Assembly (NCBI GenBank): GCA_004553095.1
Contig: SFMJ01000076.1
Span: 1-16,928 of the forward strand
Direction: 5' to 3'
DNA length: 16,928 nucleotides
Source: Bacteroidales bacterium
Lineage (GTDB): Bacteria > Bacteroidota > Bacteroidia > Bacteroidales > Muribaculaceae
Part shown: positions 1 through 7,891 of the stretch, piece after piece
How the letters are laid out: every line of letters starts with the position of its first letter
How positions within the stretch are numbered: the stretch's first letter is position 1
Notes under the pieces: model-generated
Seen by the model: the letters and a program-made list of their open reading frames with translations, nothing else
What the model was told of the DNA's origin: nothing
Databases searched by the model: none
Made by a program: the position numbers and the translations under genes

Positions 1-14
1 AAAAACGAGATAAA

Positions 15-46
15 TTCGATAATCTAAATAAAAATTGTTAAATTTG
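15..46 (+). promoter_or_regulatory. Candidate Bacteroidetes promoter for ftsY
   Basis: TAAATTTG at 39-46 fits the Bacteroidetes -7 consensus TAnnTTTG. Twenty bases upstream, TTCG at 15-18 is a 3-of-4 match to the -33 TTTG element. Transcription would begin near 52, giving a leader of about 65 bases before the ftsY ATG at 119. No other TAnnTTTG is seen in the gaps before rimO, the menF-type gene, the M13 gene or the FMN gene, so it may drive the whole unit. The region is AT-rich, so a chance match is possible. Confidence 0.45.
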
Positions 47-118
47 GAGGTTAAAACCAAAAGAAGTAAAAAACAATAGAAAAAAGAGCCGTCAGGCGAC
101 ATAAACAAACGACAAGAC

Positions 119-1087
119 ATGGGATTATTTGACATCTTCTCAAAGAAAAAGAAAGAGAAAGAGAACCTCGACAATGGTCTTCAGAAGACAAAAGAGACAC
201 TCTGGGGCAAGATCTCACACGCCATCGCCGGCAAGAGCCGGGTCGATGAAGAGACACTTGACAATCTTGAAGAGGCATTCATCACGAGTGATGTAGGCGT
301 CGACACGACCCTGAAGATCATCGACTTGCTACAAGAGCGAGTTGCACGCGACAAGTATGTGAACAGTGAAGAGCTGCGCAACATTTTGGCGGAAGAGGTG
401 ACCGGCATGCTTAAGAAGCCGGAGAATGAGAGTGAGCTTGACGACTTCACAGTGAAGAAGGGTGGCGATCCCTACGTCATCATGGTGGTAGGAGTGAATG
501 GTGTGGGCAAGACCACGACGATAGCGAAATTGGCTTACCAGTTCAAGCAGGCGGGCAACAATGTAGTGTTGGGAGCTGCCGACACCTTCAGAGCCGGAGC
601 TATCGAACAGCTCTCAATCTGGGGAGAGCGCGTAGGAGTGCCTGTGGTGAAGCAGAAAGAGGGAAGCGACCCGGCAGCTGTGGCATTCGACACGCTCTCC
701 TACGCCAAGGCCAAAGGTGCTGACGTGGTGATCATCGACACAGCCGGACGCCTCCACAACAAGATCAACCTGATGAACGAATTGACCAAGATCAAGCGCG
801 TGATGAGTCGCGTAGTCGAGAGTGCACCCCAGGAAATTCTCTTGGTGCTCGACGGTTCGACAGGTCAGAATGCCTTCGAACAGGCACGACAATTCGTGGC
901 AGCCACCGAGGTCAACGCCCTTGCCGTCACCAAACTTGACGGCACATCGAAGGGTGGTGTCGTGATCGGCATCAGCGACCAGTTCAACATCCCGGTGAAA
1001 TATATCGGGCTCGGCGAAGGCCTCGAAGACCTTCAGACATTCCATGCCGACCAATTCGTAAGATCGCTCTTCGGCGATGCAATCTAA
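119..1087 (+). CDS. ftsY: Signal recognition particle receptor FtsY
   Basis: SRP-receptor GTPase. It docks ribosome-nascent chain-SRP complexes at the inner membrane and passes them to the Sec translocon. The 322-aa protein has a short lysine-rich N-terminus (residues 9-15) in place of the long acidic A domain of enterobacteria, then a helical N domain (about 25-100) and the G domain. All SRP-GTPase motifs are visible: P-loop GVNGVGKTT at 125-133, DTFRAGAIEQL at 155-165, DTAGR at 207-211, TKLD at 271-274 and the closing GLGEGLEDL at 297-305. The ATG at 119 gives the typical amphipathic MGLFDIF start. rimO follows after 60 bases on the same strand. In Bacteroidetes ftsY usually lies directly downstream of rpmB-rpmG-DUF4295; here that cluster is at the opposite end of the window. 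Confidence 0.97.
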   Translation: MGLFDIFSKKKKEKENLDNGLQKTKETLWGKISHAIAGKSRVDEETLDNLEEAFITSDVGVDTTLKIIDLLQERVARDKYVNSEELRNILAEEVTGMLKKPENESELDDFTVKKGGDPYVIMVVGVNGVGKTTTIAKLAYQFKQAGNNVVLGAADTFRAGAIEQLSIWGERVGVPVVKQKEGSDPAAVAFDTLSYAKAKGADVVIIDTAGRLHNKINLMNELTKIKRVMSRVVESAPQEILLVLDGSTGQNAFEQARQFVAATEVNALAVTKLDGTSKGGVVIGISDQFNIPVKYIGLGEGLEDLQTFHADQFVRSLFGDAI

Positions 1088-1147
1088 CAAAACAATAAAT
1101 CGATCATTGATAAGACCTACATATATCAAGGCCTAAGGAAGATCAAG

Positions 1148-2452
1148 ATGAGTTACAAGAAAAATCATATTGATATCATATCGATGGGATGCTCGAAGAA
1201 TCTGATTGATTCCGAGCGACTTATCCGTCGCCTCGAAGCCAAGGGGTATAGTGTTAGTCATAATCCCGAGACTCCCGAGGGGGAATATGTGATGGTCAAT
1301 ACCTGCGGCTTCATCGGCGATGCCAAAGAAGAATCAATCAACCTCCTCCTGCAATTAGGGGCACTGAAAGAAGAGGGAAAGATCGGCAAAATAGCCTCTA
1401 TGGGTTGTCTGACCGAGAGATATCGGGAGACACTGCGAGAAGAGATGCCGGAGATCGACATAATCTATGGCAAATTCGACTGGGATAAATTTGCCAACGA
1501 CCTGCCCGATCTGAAGCAATCGAAGCGTCCCGAGCACTGGGAGCGTATCATCACCACTCCCCCACACAGTGCCTATCTCAAGATCTCGGAAGGATGCAAT
1601 CGGTATTGTGCCTTCTGCGCCATACCGCTGATCACCGGGCGTCATACCTCACGTCCCGAAGAAGAGATCCTTGACGAAGTGAGATCGCTTGTGGCGAAAG
1701 GGGTGTGTGAGTTCAATGTCATAGCGCAAGACCTCTCCAGTTATGGGCTTGACCTTTATAAAGAACATCGATTGGCAACGCTGATCGACAAAATGGCTGA
1801 CATCGAGGGAGTGAAATGGATAAGGCTCCACTACGCCTATCCTGCGGACTTTCCGATGGATATACTCGATGTGATGGCACGCCGCGAGAATGTGTGCAAC
1901 TATCTCGACATAGCCTTGCAGCATATCTCCGATGCTCAGCTCAGCGGCATGCGACGTCACATCACCAAGCAAGAGACCTACGACCTGATCGAGACGATAC
2001 GTCGCAAAGTACCCGGCATTACCCTCCGCACCACCCTAATGGTTGGTTTTCCGGGGGAAACCGATGAAGACTTTGCCGAGCTTCTCGAATTTGTCGAAAA
2101 GGTTAGATTTGAGAGGATGGGGGCATTCGCCTACTCCGAAGAAGAGGATACCTACGCCGCCACACATCTCGATGACAATGTGCCGGAAGAGGTGAAGCAA
2201 GAACGACTCGACCGACTCATGGAGCTGCAACAGACCATCTCGACAGAGCACAACGAATCGGCAGTAGGTCAAGAGATAACGCTGCTTGTAGATGAATATG
2301 AGGGAGATGTGGCGATCTGTCGTTCGGAATATGACTCTCCCGAAGTCGACCAGACCTACCGGGTTACAGGCACGAAGGCACGTCCCGGCACATTCATCCG
2401 CGCCAAGATCACCGAAGCCTATCCCTTCGACTTCGAAGCGAACGCGCTCTAA
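1148..2452 (+). CDS. rimO: Ribosomal protein S12 methylthiotransferase RimO
   Basis: Radical-SAM enzyme that adds a methylthio group to the conserved aspartate of ribosomal protein S12, using two [4Fe-4S] clusters and S-adenosylmethionine. The 434-aa protein has the usual order: an N-terminal MTTase domain with cysteines C15 (MGCSKNLIDSE), C53 (NTCGF) and C87 (MGCLTE) for the auxiliary cluster; a radical-SAM domain with C150, C154 and C157 in the CNRYCAFC motif; and a C-terminal TRAM region from about residue 366. The MGCSKN start and the CAIP sequence after the SAM motif favour RimO over the tRNA enzyme MiaB, as does the ftsY neighbour. The ATG at 1148 gives a complete N-terminus. The last 12 bases (stop included) are repeated 40 bases downstream. 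Confidence 0.96.
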   Translation: MSYKKNHIDIISMGCSKNLIDSERLIRRLEAKGYSVSHNPETPEGEYVMVNTCGFIGDAKEESINLLLQLGALKEEGKIGKIASMGCLTERYRETLREEMPEIDIIYGKFDWDKFANDLPDLKQSKRPEHWERIITTPPHSAYLKISEGCNRYCAFCAIPLITGRHTSRPEEEILDEVRSLVAKGVCEFNVIAQDLSSYGLDLYKEHRLATLIDKMADIEGVKWIRLHYAYPADFPMDILDVMARRENVCNYLDIALQHISDAQLSGMRRHITKQETYDLIETIRRKVPGITLRTTLMVGFPGETDEDFAELLEFVEKVRFERMGAFAYSEEEDTYAATHLDDNVPEEVKQERLDRLMELQQTISTEHNESAVGQEITLLVDEYEGDVAICRSEYDSPEVDQTYRVTGTKARPGTFIRAKITEAYPFDFEANAL

Positions 2453-2492
2453 GAGCCTCTACGACCCCAAAAATTTAAGAAACGCGCTCTAA
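2441..2492 (+). repeat. 12-bp direct repeat at the rimO stop codon
   Basis: AACGCGCTCTAA occurs at 2441-2452, where it forms the last codons and stop of rimO, and again at 2481-2492 in the gap before the next gene. The copies are 40 bases apart, not a multiple of three. The first copy also sits on a small inverted repeat, GCTCT-A-AGAGC at 2446-2456, spanning the stop. It may be a slippage remnant or an ancestral extension of the coding end. No function is apparent. Confidence 0.6.
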
Positions 2493-2509
2493 ACATCAAT
2501 ACTACACTC

Positions 2510-3511
2510 ATGAATATCTACGCATATAGACTTCCCCATGAGAATCGCATCGTAGCCGGATGCGGTGATTTCATGGTCGAAGGAATGGTCAAGAACTCCT
2601 TTCTGATATCTCCATTTGGCAGAGATCAGAGAGTGATGAGCATTCCTGTCGACAAGGAGATCATACCGGAAGAGATCGACTTACTGATGGCAGAGGAATA
2701 TAAGCGCAGCGAAACAAAAGAGGAACGATCGACCACCCGCAGCGAGCATAAAGAGATGGTGGAACGCACTATCGCTTCGATCCGCAACGGTAAACTTGAC
2801 AAATGCGTGATGGCGCGCATCATCGTTGAAGAGGGGAGGGTCAAGATCTCGCAGCTGCTCAAGAGGCTGAGTGACGACCATCCCGGGGCATTCATCTTTA
2901 TGTATCACACCGCCGAGCATGGCACTTGGGTGGGAGCCTCGCCCGAGGTGCTACTTCTGAAGCGAGGCAACGAAATTCGGTCGATGGCATTAGCCGGCAC
3001 CAGAGCTGCGGGGAGCGAAGAAGAGTGGAGCGATAAAAACGTGGCTGAACAGCGAATAGTCGCCGACTATATCGCCCGGCAATTTGCCGAGAGTGGTATC
3101 GAGCCGACAGTATCAGCCGCAACGACACATCGGGCAGGCAATGTGGAGCATCTGATGACCGAGATAAGGGGTAAAGTCAGCGACTTGTCAGAAGCAGAGC
3201 GGCTTGCAGAACGGCTATCGCCTACACCCGCCCTGGCAGGTTATCCGGTAGATGCAGCCATCGAACATATCGAGCAGACCGAGCCATTCGACAGAGGCGG
3301 ATATGGGGGATACTGCGGAGTGATCGACTTATATGGGAATATTTCCCTCTATGTCAATCTTCGGTCGCTCCGTATCGAGAAAGAACACTACACCCTCTAT
3401 GTGGGTGGAGGGATTATGCCCGATTCGGATCCTGACGACGAATGGCAAGAGACCGAGATGAAATCGCTCACCATCAGAGATGCACTAACGAAAAGGGAAG
3501 AATCAAACTGA
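2510..3511 (+). CDS. menF: Isochorismate synthase, MenF/EntC family
   Basis: Chorismate-utilising enzyme predicted to convert chorismate to isochorismate, the first committed step of menaquinone synthesis in anaerobic Bacteroidetes. The 333-aa protein is shorter than E. coli MenF (431 aa), with the loss at the poorly conserved N-terminus. Family motifs are present: KCVMAR at 98-103, where K98 matches the general-base lysine of isochorismate synthases; LAGTR at 161-165; VEHLMTEIRG at 212-221; PTPALAGYP at 238-246; RGGYGGYCG at 262-270; and the acidic metal-binding end GGGIMPDSDP at 299-308 followed by a Glu-rich segment. The PTPAL(A/G)GYP form is that of isochorismate synthases; anthranilate and aminodeoxychorismate synthases have an SG-PK type sequence there. 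No menD or menB lies alongside. A siderophore or salicylate role cannot be excluded but nothing here supports it. Confidence 0.85.
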   Translation: MNIYAYRLPHENRIVAGCGDFMVEGMVKNSFLISPFGRDQRVMSIPVDKEIIPEEIDLLMAEEYKRSETKEERSTTRSEHKEMVERTIASIRNGKLDKCVMARIIVEEGRVKISQLLKRLSDDHPGAFIFMYHTAEHGTWVGASPEVLLLKRGNEIRSMALAGTRAAGSEEEWSDKNVAEQRIVADYIARQFAESGIEPTVSAATTHRAGNVEHLMTEIRGKVSDLSEAERLAERLSPTPALAGYPVDAAIEHIEQTEPFDRGGYGGYCGVIDLYGNISLYVNLRSLRIEKEHYTLYVGGGIMPDSDPDDEWQETEMKSLTIRDALTKREESN

Positions 3512-3564
3512 ATCAGACAGCAACGAAATATAATAACAATCAAAATATCCAAAAACAAACTATT

Positions 3565-5610
3565 ATGAGAATCAAATCAACAATTGCAATGGCATGCATG
3601 ATGCTCGCAGCATCGGGGATGACAGCTATGGCTGAAGAGCATGCCAAGAGTTTGGATCTTAAAGGGCTGAACAATGAGATATCGCCCAAGACCGACTTCT
3701 ATCACCATGTAAACACGAAATGGCAGAAAGAACATGAATTGACACCCGAGTATGCTCGCTACGGACAGTTCAACATTCTCAACGACTCGAGTGAGATACG
3801 TGTACAGCGCATCGTCACCGGTCTTGCCGCCACCCACCCCGAGAAGGGCACCGATGCCTTCAAGATTGCCACTATCTACGAACAGGGCATGGACTCAGTA
3901 CGCAGAAACCGTGAAGGTGCCGCCCCTATCAAAGCGAAATTGGCAAAGATCGAGAATGCCAAGCCTTCAGAGATGCTCGATCTCTTCCGCTGGATGCATC
4001 GTTACGAAGCTTCACCCCTCTTCGGAATTAGTATGATGGAGAATCTTGCCAACAGCCGTGAATATGCCATGTATGTAAGCAGCGCCGGCCTCGGACTTGG
4101 CGACCGCGACTACTATCTGCTCAACGACAAGCGCAACAAAGAGGTGCGTGCCGCATATATCAAGCTGATTGAGACACAGATGAAGCTCGCCGGCTACAGC
4201 AAGAAAGATGCCAAACGCATTGCCAAGAATGTGATGAAGATCGAGACTCTCCTTGCCGACTCCACATGGACTCGCGAAGAGAGCCGCAATATACCCGCCA
4301 TGTATAATCCTCGCACCATCGCCCAAGTCGAAGAGATGTATAAGAATCTTCCTGTGCGTGGCATCATCGAGGATATGGGCATCGCACTCCCCGAGACAGT
4401 AATCGTGACTGAGCTCAAGACCGTGAAGCAAGCCGACAACTTGATGGCAAGCCTCACCGACCGCGAGAAGAAAGACCTCTATCTCTGGAAGATTGTATCG
4501 AGTGCATCGTCAGCGCTGAGCGATGACTTCGCCGATGCTGCATTCGAATTCAACAAGGTGATATCGGGTGTGCAGCAGCAACGTCCTCGTTGGAAAAAAT
4601 CACTCTCTCGAGTGGAGGGCATCATGGGTGAAGGTATCGGCAAGCTCTATGTAGAGCAATACTTCCCCGAGAGCTCCAAGATCTATATGCAGGGACTCGT
4701 AGAAAACCTTCGCAAGGCATGGGGCAAGCACATCATCAACCTGACTTGGATGACCGACGACACCAAATATGAGGCACTCAAGAAGCTCAACGCCATCACA
4801 GTAAAGATCGGATATCCCGACAAGTGGGAAGACTACTCCAAGATGCAGATAGACCCCTCATTGAGCTACTACGAGAATCTCCACAACGCCAACATGTGGG
4901 CATACGAAAAGCAGCTCGCCAAATGGGGCAAGCCTGTAGACCGCACCGAATGGGGTATGACACCTCAGACCATCAATGCCTACTACAACCCGATGAACAA
5001 TGAGATCGTGTTCCCCGCCGGCATCCTTCAGGCACCCTTCTTCGATCCCGAATCGAGCGATGCCGAGAACTATGGTGGTATCGGCGTGGTAATCGCCCAC
5101 GAATTGACACACGGTTTTGACGATCAGGGTCGCAACTTCGACGCTGACGGTAATATGAACAACTGGTGGACAGAAGAAGACAGCAAGGCATTTGCCGAGA
5201 AGACCGAAGGTCTTGCCAAGCAATTTGACCAGGTAGAGATTCTTCCCGGCTTGATGGCCAATGGTGCATATACACTGGGTGAGAACATCGCCGACCAGGG
5301 TGGTCTTCGCGTGGCATACACCGCCTTCCTCGACTCTCAAAAGGCTAAGGGTGTTGACATCACATCAGAGAGCGCAAAGATCGACGGCTTCGACCCCACA
5401 CAGGTGTTCTATATGAACTATGCCAACCTCTGGGCTAACAACATTCGCGAAGAAGAGATGCGCAATCTCACCATCAACGACGTACACTCCCTCGGCGTGA
5501 ACCGTGTGAATGTAACCCTCAAGAACATCGCTCCCTTCTTCAAAGCCTTCGACATCAAAGAGGGCGACCCGATGTTCCGTCCCGAGGCAGAGCGCGTAAT
5601 CATCTGGTAA
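3565..5610 (+). CDS. Secreted M13-family zinc metallopeptidase (PepO/neprilysin-like)
   Basis: Neprilysin-like endopeptidase expected to cut peptides in the periplasm or at the cell surface. The frame is open upstream to 3442, overlapping the preceding gene, but the ATG at 3565 is chosen because it yields a clear signal peptide: charged MRIK, a hydrophobic core, and a likely cleavage after AMA at residue 23. The 681-aa product is of normal M13 length. Counting from that start, the zinc motif HELTH is at 512-516, the third zinc ligand is E573 in GENIADQGG with D577 behind it, and the substrate-binding NAYY begins at N471. The C-terminus ends RVIIW, as in many bacterial M13 enzymes. There is no lipobox cysteine after the signal. 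The gap to the FMN-binding gene is 21 bases, so co-transcription is likely. Confidence 0.93.
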   Translation: MRIKSTIAMACMMLAASGMTAMAEEHAKSLDLKGLNNEISPKTDFYHHVNTKWQKEHELTPEYARYGQFNILNDSSEIRVQRIVTGLAATHPEKGTDAFKIATIYEQGMDSVRRNREGAAPIKAKLAKIENAKPSEMLDLFRWMHRYEASPLFGISMMENLANSREYAMYVSSAGLGLGDRDYYLLNDKRNKEVRAAYIKLIETQMKLAGYSKKDAKRIAKNVMKIETLLADSTWTREESRNIPAMYNPRTIAQVEEMYKNLPVRGIIEDMGIALPETVIVTELKTVKQADNLMASLTDREKKDLYLWKIVSSASSALSDDFADAAFEFNKVISGVQQQRPRWKKSLSRVEGIMGEGIGKLYVEQYFPESSKIYMQGLVENLRKAWGKHIINLTWMTDDTKYEALKKLNAITVKIGYPDKWEDYSKMQIDPSLSYYENLHNANMWAYEKQLAKWGKPVDRTEWGMTPQTINAYYNPMNNEIVFPAGILQAPFFDPESSDAENYGGIGVVIAHELTHGFDDQGRNFDADGNMNNWWTEEDSKAFAEKTEGLAKQFDQVEILPGLMANGAYTLGENIADQGGLRVAYTAFLDSQKAKGVDITSESAKIDGFDPTQVFYMNYANLWANNIREEEMRNLTINDVHSLGVNRVNVTLKNIAPFFKAFDIKEGDPMFRPEAERVIIW

Positions 5611-5631
5611 AACTGACACAAAACTCAAGAT

Positions 5632-6744
5632 ATGCAAATAAGTCGCACAACACGTCGCAACATACTTGGCTTGGTCTTTATCTATGCCATCATGGCATCA
5701 GTGGCTATAACACTGAATGGCAGACTCTTCGGTCATCCCTACGGCACGCCGACAACTACCGGGGATGACACTGAGGTGGTGGCAGGATCGGTTGTGGTCA
5801 ACACCACCGAGATGGGTAAAGATATCGAGGGGTATGGAGGCGCGGTGCCGGTGGAGATCTACCTCACCGACCTGAAGATAGACTCCATCGTTCTACTTCC
5901 GAACATGGAGACAGCCCCCTTTGTGGATCGCGTCAAAGAGAGCGGCTTGCTTGAGAGTTGGAACGGTAAAAGCATCACCGAGGCTTTAAAAGCCCCGGTT
6001 GATGCCGTTTCGGGGGCTACCTACACATCGACGGCAATCATCAGCAATGTGCGATTAGGGCTCGAATCTGTGAAACCTGCCGAGATTCAAGAGGCAACGG
6101 CAGCAGAGGAAGAGACCGACCATCAGCGATATGTCAACGACAGTCTGAAATATATCATAGCCATCATCGTGGCACTCTGCGCGGCAATCCTGCCGATATG
6201 GATCCACAACAAGGTGTATCGCATCATCCAGCAGGTGCTCAACGTGGCTGTGATCGGTTTCTGGAGCGGCAGTTTCATCAACCATACTATGATGATCAAC
6301 TTCATGAGCAATGGTCTGGGACTGAAGTTTACATATATGGGAGTTATGACACTCTTGCTGCTGATAGTGGGCTTTATCTATCCACTCTTCGGGCGCCATC
6401 GCCACTACTGTGCATGGGTATGTCCGTTGGGAGGATTGCAAGATCTTGCCGGTCTGCTCAACCCGCATCATAAGATCAAGGTCAGTCCGAATGTAGCCAA
6501 TGTGATGAACTGGATCCGTCGACTCATCTGGGCTACTCTGATCGTCTTCTTGTGGTTCGGCGTAGCCACCACCTGGATAGACTATGAACTCTTCAGTGCC
6601 TTCATCGTGGAGAGTGCCTCTCCCTGGGTGTTGGGAGGAGCCGGATTGGTGGTAATCCTGTCGATCTGGATGCCACGGCCCTACTGTCGACTGCTCTGCC
6701 CCACCGGCACAATGATGCACTGTGCCGAAGGCTCAACCAAGTAA
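5632..6744 (+). CDS. Membrane FMN-binding / NosR-NapH-like iron-sulfur redox protein
   Basis: Predicted inner-membrane electron-transfer protein joining a periplasmic, covalently flavinylated domain to cytoplasmic Fe-S sites. Order in the 370 aa: transmembrane helix about 11-28; FMN-binding domain about 45-145 with the flavinylation motif DAVSGATYT (124-132, probably linked through T132); then about five helices (near 172-190, 199-217, 234-252, 296-313, 332-347). Two CX3CP motifs, C260/C264 and C352/C356, match NosR and NapH. Alternating topology puts the flavin outside and both cysteine pairs in the cytoplasm, as in NosR. The C-terminal ferredoxin-type clusters of NosR are absent. An ApbE flavin transferase would be required and is not in this window. 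Partner and substrate are unknown; with the isochorismate synthase two genes upstream, quinone-linked electron transfer is a reasonable inference. Confidence 0.88.
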   Translation: MQISRTTRRNILGLVFIYAIMASVAITLNGRLFGHPYGTPTTTGDDTEVVAGSVVVNTTEMGKDIEGYGGAVPVEIYLTDLKIDSIVLLPNMETAPFVDRVKESGLLESWNGKSITEALKAPVDAVSGATYTSTAIISNVRLGLESVKPAEIQEATAAEEETDHQRYVNDSLKYIIAIIVALCAAILPIWIHNKVYRIIQQVLNVAVIGFWSGSFINHTMMINFMSNGLGLKFTYMGVMTLLLLIVGFIYPLFGRHRHYCAWVCPLGGLQDLAGLLNPHHKIKVSPNVANVMNWIRRLIWATLIVFLWFGVATTWIDYELFSAFIVESASPWVLGGAGLVVILSIWMPRPYCRLLCPTGTMMHCAEGSTK

Positions 6745-6778
6745 AGAAATAACAAAGGACCCAAAAAGCCTAATCGGA

Positions 6779-6819
6779 AATAGGGGCGTGTAAGTCGAGA
6801 TGACTTACACGCCCCTATT
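6779..6819. terminator. Bidirectional hairpin terminator, perfect 18-bp stem
   Basis: AATAGGGGCGTGTAAGTC (6779-6796) is the exact reverse complement of 6802-6819, with a five-base loop GAGAT. It lies between the stop of the rightward FMN-binding gene (6744) and the stop of the leftward prs (6837), so it can end transcription from both sides. The flanking T-tracts are imperfect on either strand. The stem is longer and more perfect than a typical intrinsic terminator. Confidence 0.8.
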
Positions 6820-6836
6820 ACTATGTCAAATATTAT

Positions 6837-7781
6837 TTATTTAAAGAGATACTGAGAAGAGATCGACTGATTGTTGTGGATACGGCGGATGGTGTCGGCA
6901 AAGAGTTTTGCGACGGGGAGCACCGTAGCCTTGGGGTTCTCCTTGGTGTAGGGGATAGAATCAGTGAAAATGATCTCATTGAGACCGGACTCGATGATGC
7001 GTTCTGTAGCGGGGTCGCTCATCACGGGGTGAGAGCAGAGAGCGCGAACGGACTTGGCGCCATTTTCGAGCAGGAGGTTTGCGGACTTGCTGATAGTGCC
7101 GGCAGTATCGACGATATCGTCGACGAGGATTACATTCTTATCCTTCACATCTCCGATGACAGTCATAGTGGCGATAACGTTGGCTTTGGCGCGAGTCTTG
7201 TGGCAGAGCACCAAAGGCACGTCGAAATACTTGGCGTAAGAATTAGCACGCTTAGCGCCGCCGACATCGGGAGAAGCGATGACCATATTCTCCAACTTCA
7301 GACTATTGATATAGGGGATGAAGATAGAAGAGGCATAGAGGTGGTCGACAGGCACATTGAAGAATCCCTGGATCTGGTCGGCATGGAGGTCCATAGTGAT
7401 CATACGGGTGATGCCGGCAGCCTGGAGGAGGTCAGCCACCAACTTGGCGGCGATCGAAACGCGAGGCTTATCCTTGCGATCCTGACGAGCCCATCCGAAA
7501 TAGGGCAACACTGCGATGATCGATCCGGCGGAAGCACGCTTAGCGGCGTCGATCATCAGCAAAAGCTCCATCAGATTGTCGCTATTGGGGAAAGTCGACT
7601 GCACCAAATAGACTTCCGAACCGCGAATTGATTCTTCAAACGCAACTTCAAATTCACCATCGGCAAAAACGTCTTTCTTCATTTTGCCAAGTTCGATGCC
7701 GAGTTCTTTACAGATGCTCTCCCCGAGATAGTGAGAAGCCTCACCTGCAAATACCTTGATCGGCGGAAGGTTGTTATCCAT
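6837..7781 (-). CDS. prs: Ribose-phosphate pyrophosphokinase (PRPP synthetase)
   Basis: Cytoplasmic enzyme making 5-phosphoribosyl-1-pyrophosphate from ribose 5-phosphate and ATP, for purine, pyrimidine, NAD, histidine and tryptophan synthesis. The 314-aa length is typical of class I enzymes. Visible motifs: FADGEFEV at 39-46; the ATP-binding YFGWARQDRK at 94-103; the metal and ribose-phosphate region DLHADQIQGFF at 131-141; PDVGGAKRA at 171-179; and the PRPP-binding loop DDIVDTAGT at 221-229. The ATG is the complement of 7779-7781. It is the last gene of the leftward unit, 108 bases below the amylase-family gene, and has a candidate promoter in that gap. It ends at the shared hairpin at 6779-6819. 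Confidence 0.97.
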   Translation of the reverse strand: MDNNLPPIKVFAGEASHYLGESICKELGIELGKMKKDVFADGEFEVAFEESIRGSEVYLVQSTFPNSDNLMELLLMIDAAKRASAGSIIAVLPYFGWARQDRKDKPRVSIAAKLVADLLQAAGITRMITMDLHADQIQGFFNVPVDHLYASSIFIPYINSLKLENMVIASPDVGGAKRANSYAKYFDVPLVLCHKTRAKANVIATMTVIGDVKDKNVILVDDIVDTAGTISKSANLLLENGAKSVRALCSHPVMSDPATERIIESGLNEIIFTDSIPYTKENPKATVLPVAKLFADTIRRIHNNQSISSQYLFK

Positions 7782-7859
7782 GTATTTTAATATATTAGAA
7801 TGTTAGGCTCTGAAGCTGATGAAGCAAAGGGTAAACCCTACTGCTCCCGTTTCGGATTA

Positions 7860-7891
7860 CAAATTTATTAAATTATTTTCTAAAAATCATT
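7860..7891 (-). promoter_or_regulatory. Candidate promoter for prs
   Basis: On the minus strand TAAATTTG (complement of 7860-7867) fits the Bacteroidetes -7 consensus. At the expected 20-base spacing the upstream tetramer is AATG (complement of 7888-7891), a poor match to TTTG that overlaps the amylase stop codon. Transcription would start near 7853, leaving a leader of about 70 bases that contains a small AGGG-TAAA-CCCT inverted repeat at 7828-7839. prs could therefore be expressed independently of tamB and the amylase gene. Confidence 0.4.

Noticed and set aside
1..40. C-terminus of DUF4295 at the window start, which would prove direct circular continuity.
   Set aside because: None of the three forward frames encodes the expected family ending, and joining the ends directly gives an early stop. 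If the ends are linked, some sequence is missing between them.
2292..2492. A 66-codon frame overlapping the rimO 3' end and running into the gap.
   Set aside because: It is out of frame with rimO over most of its length and has no family resemblance. It only ends at the second copy of the 12-bp repeat.
3442..3564. Extended N-terminus for the M13 peptidase starting inside the isochorismate synthase gene.
   Set aside because: The 41 extra residues are low-complexity and polar, overlap the upstream gene, and would bury a clear signal peptide that starts at the ATG at 3565.
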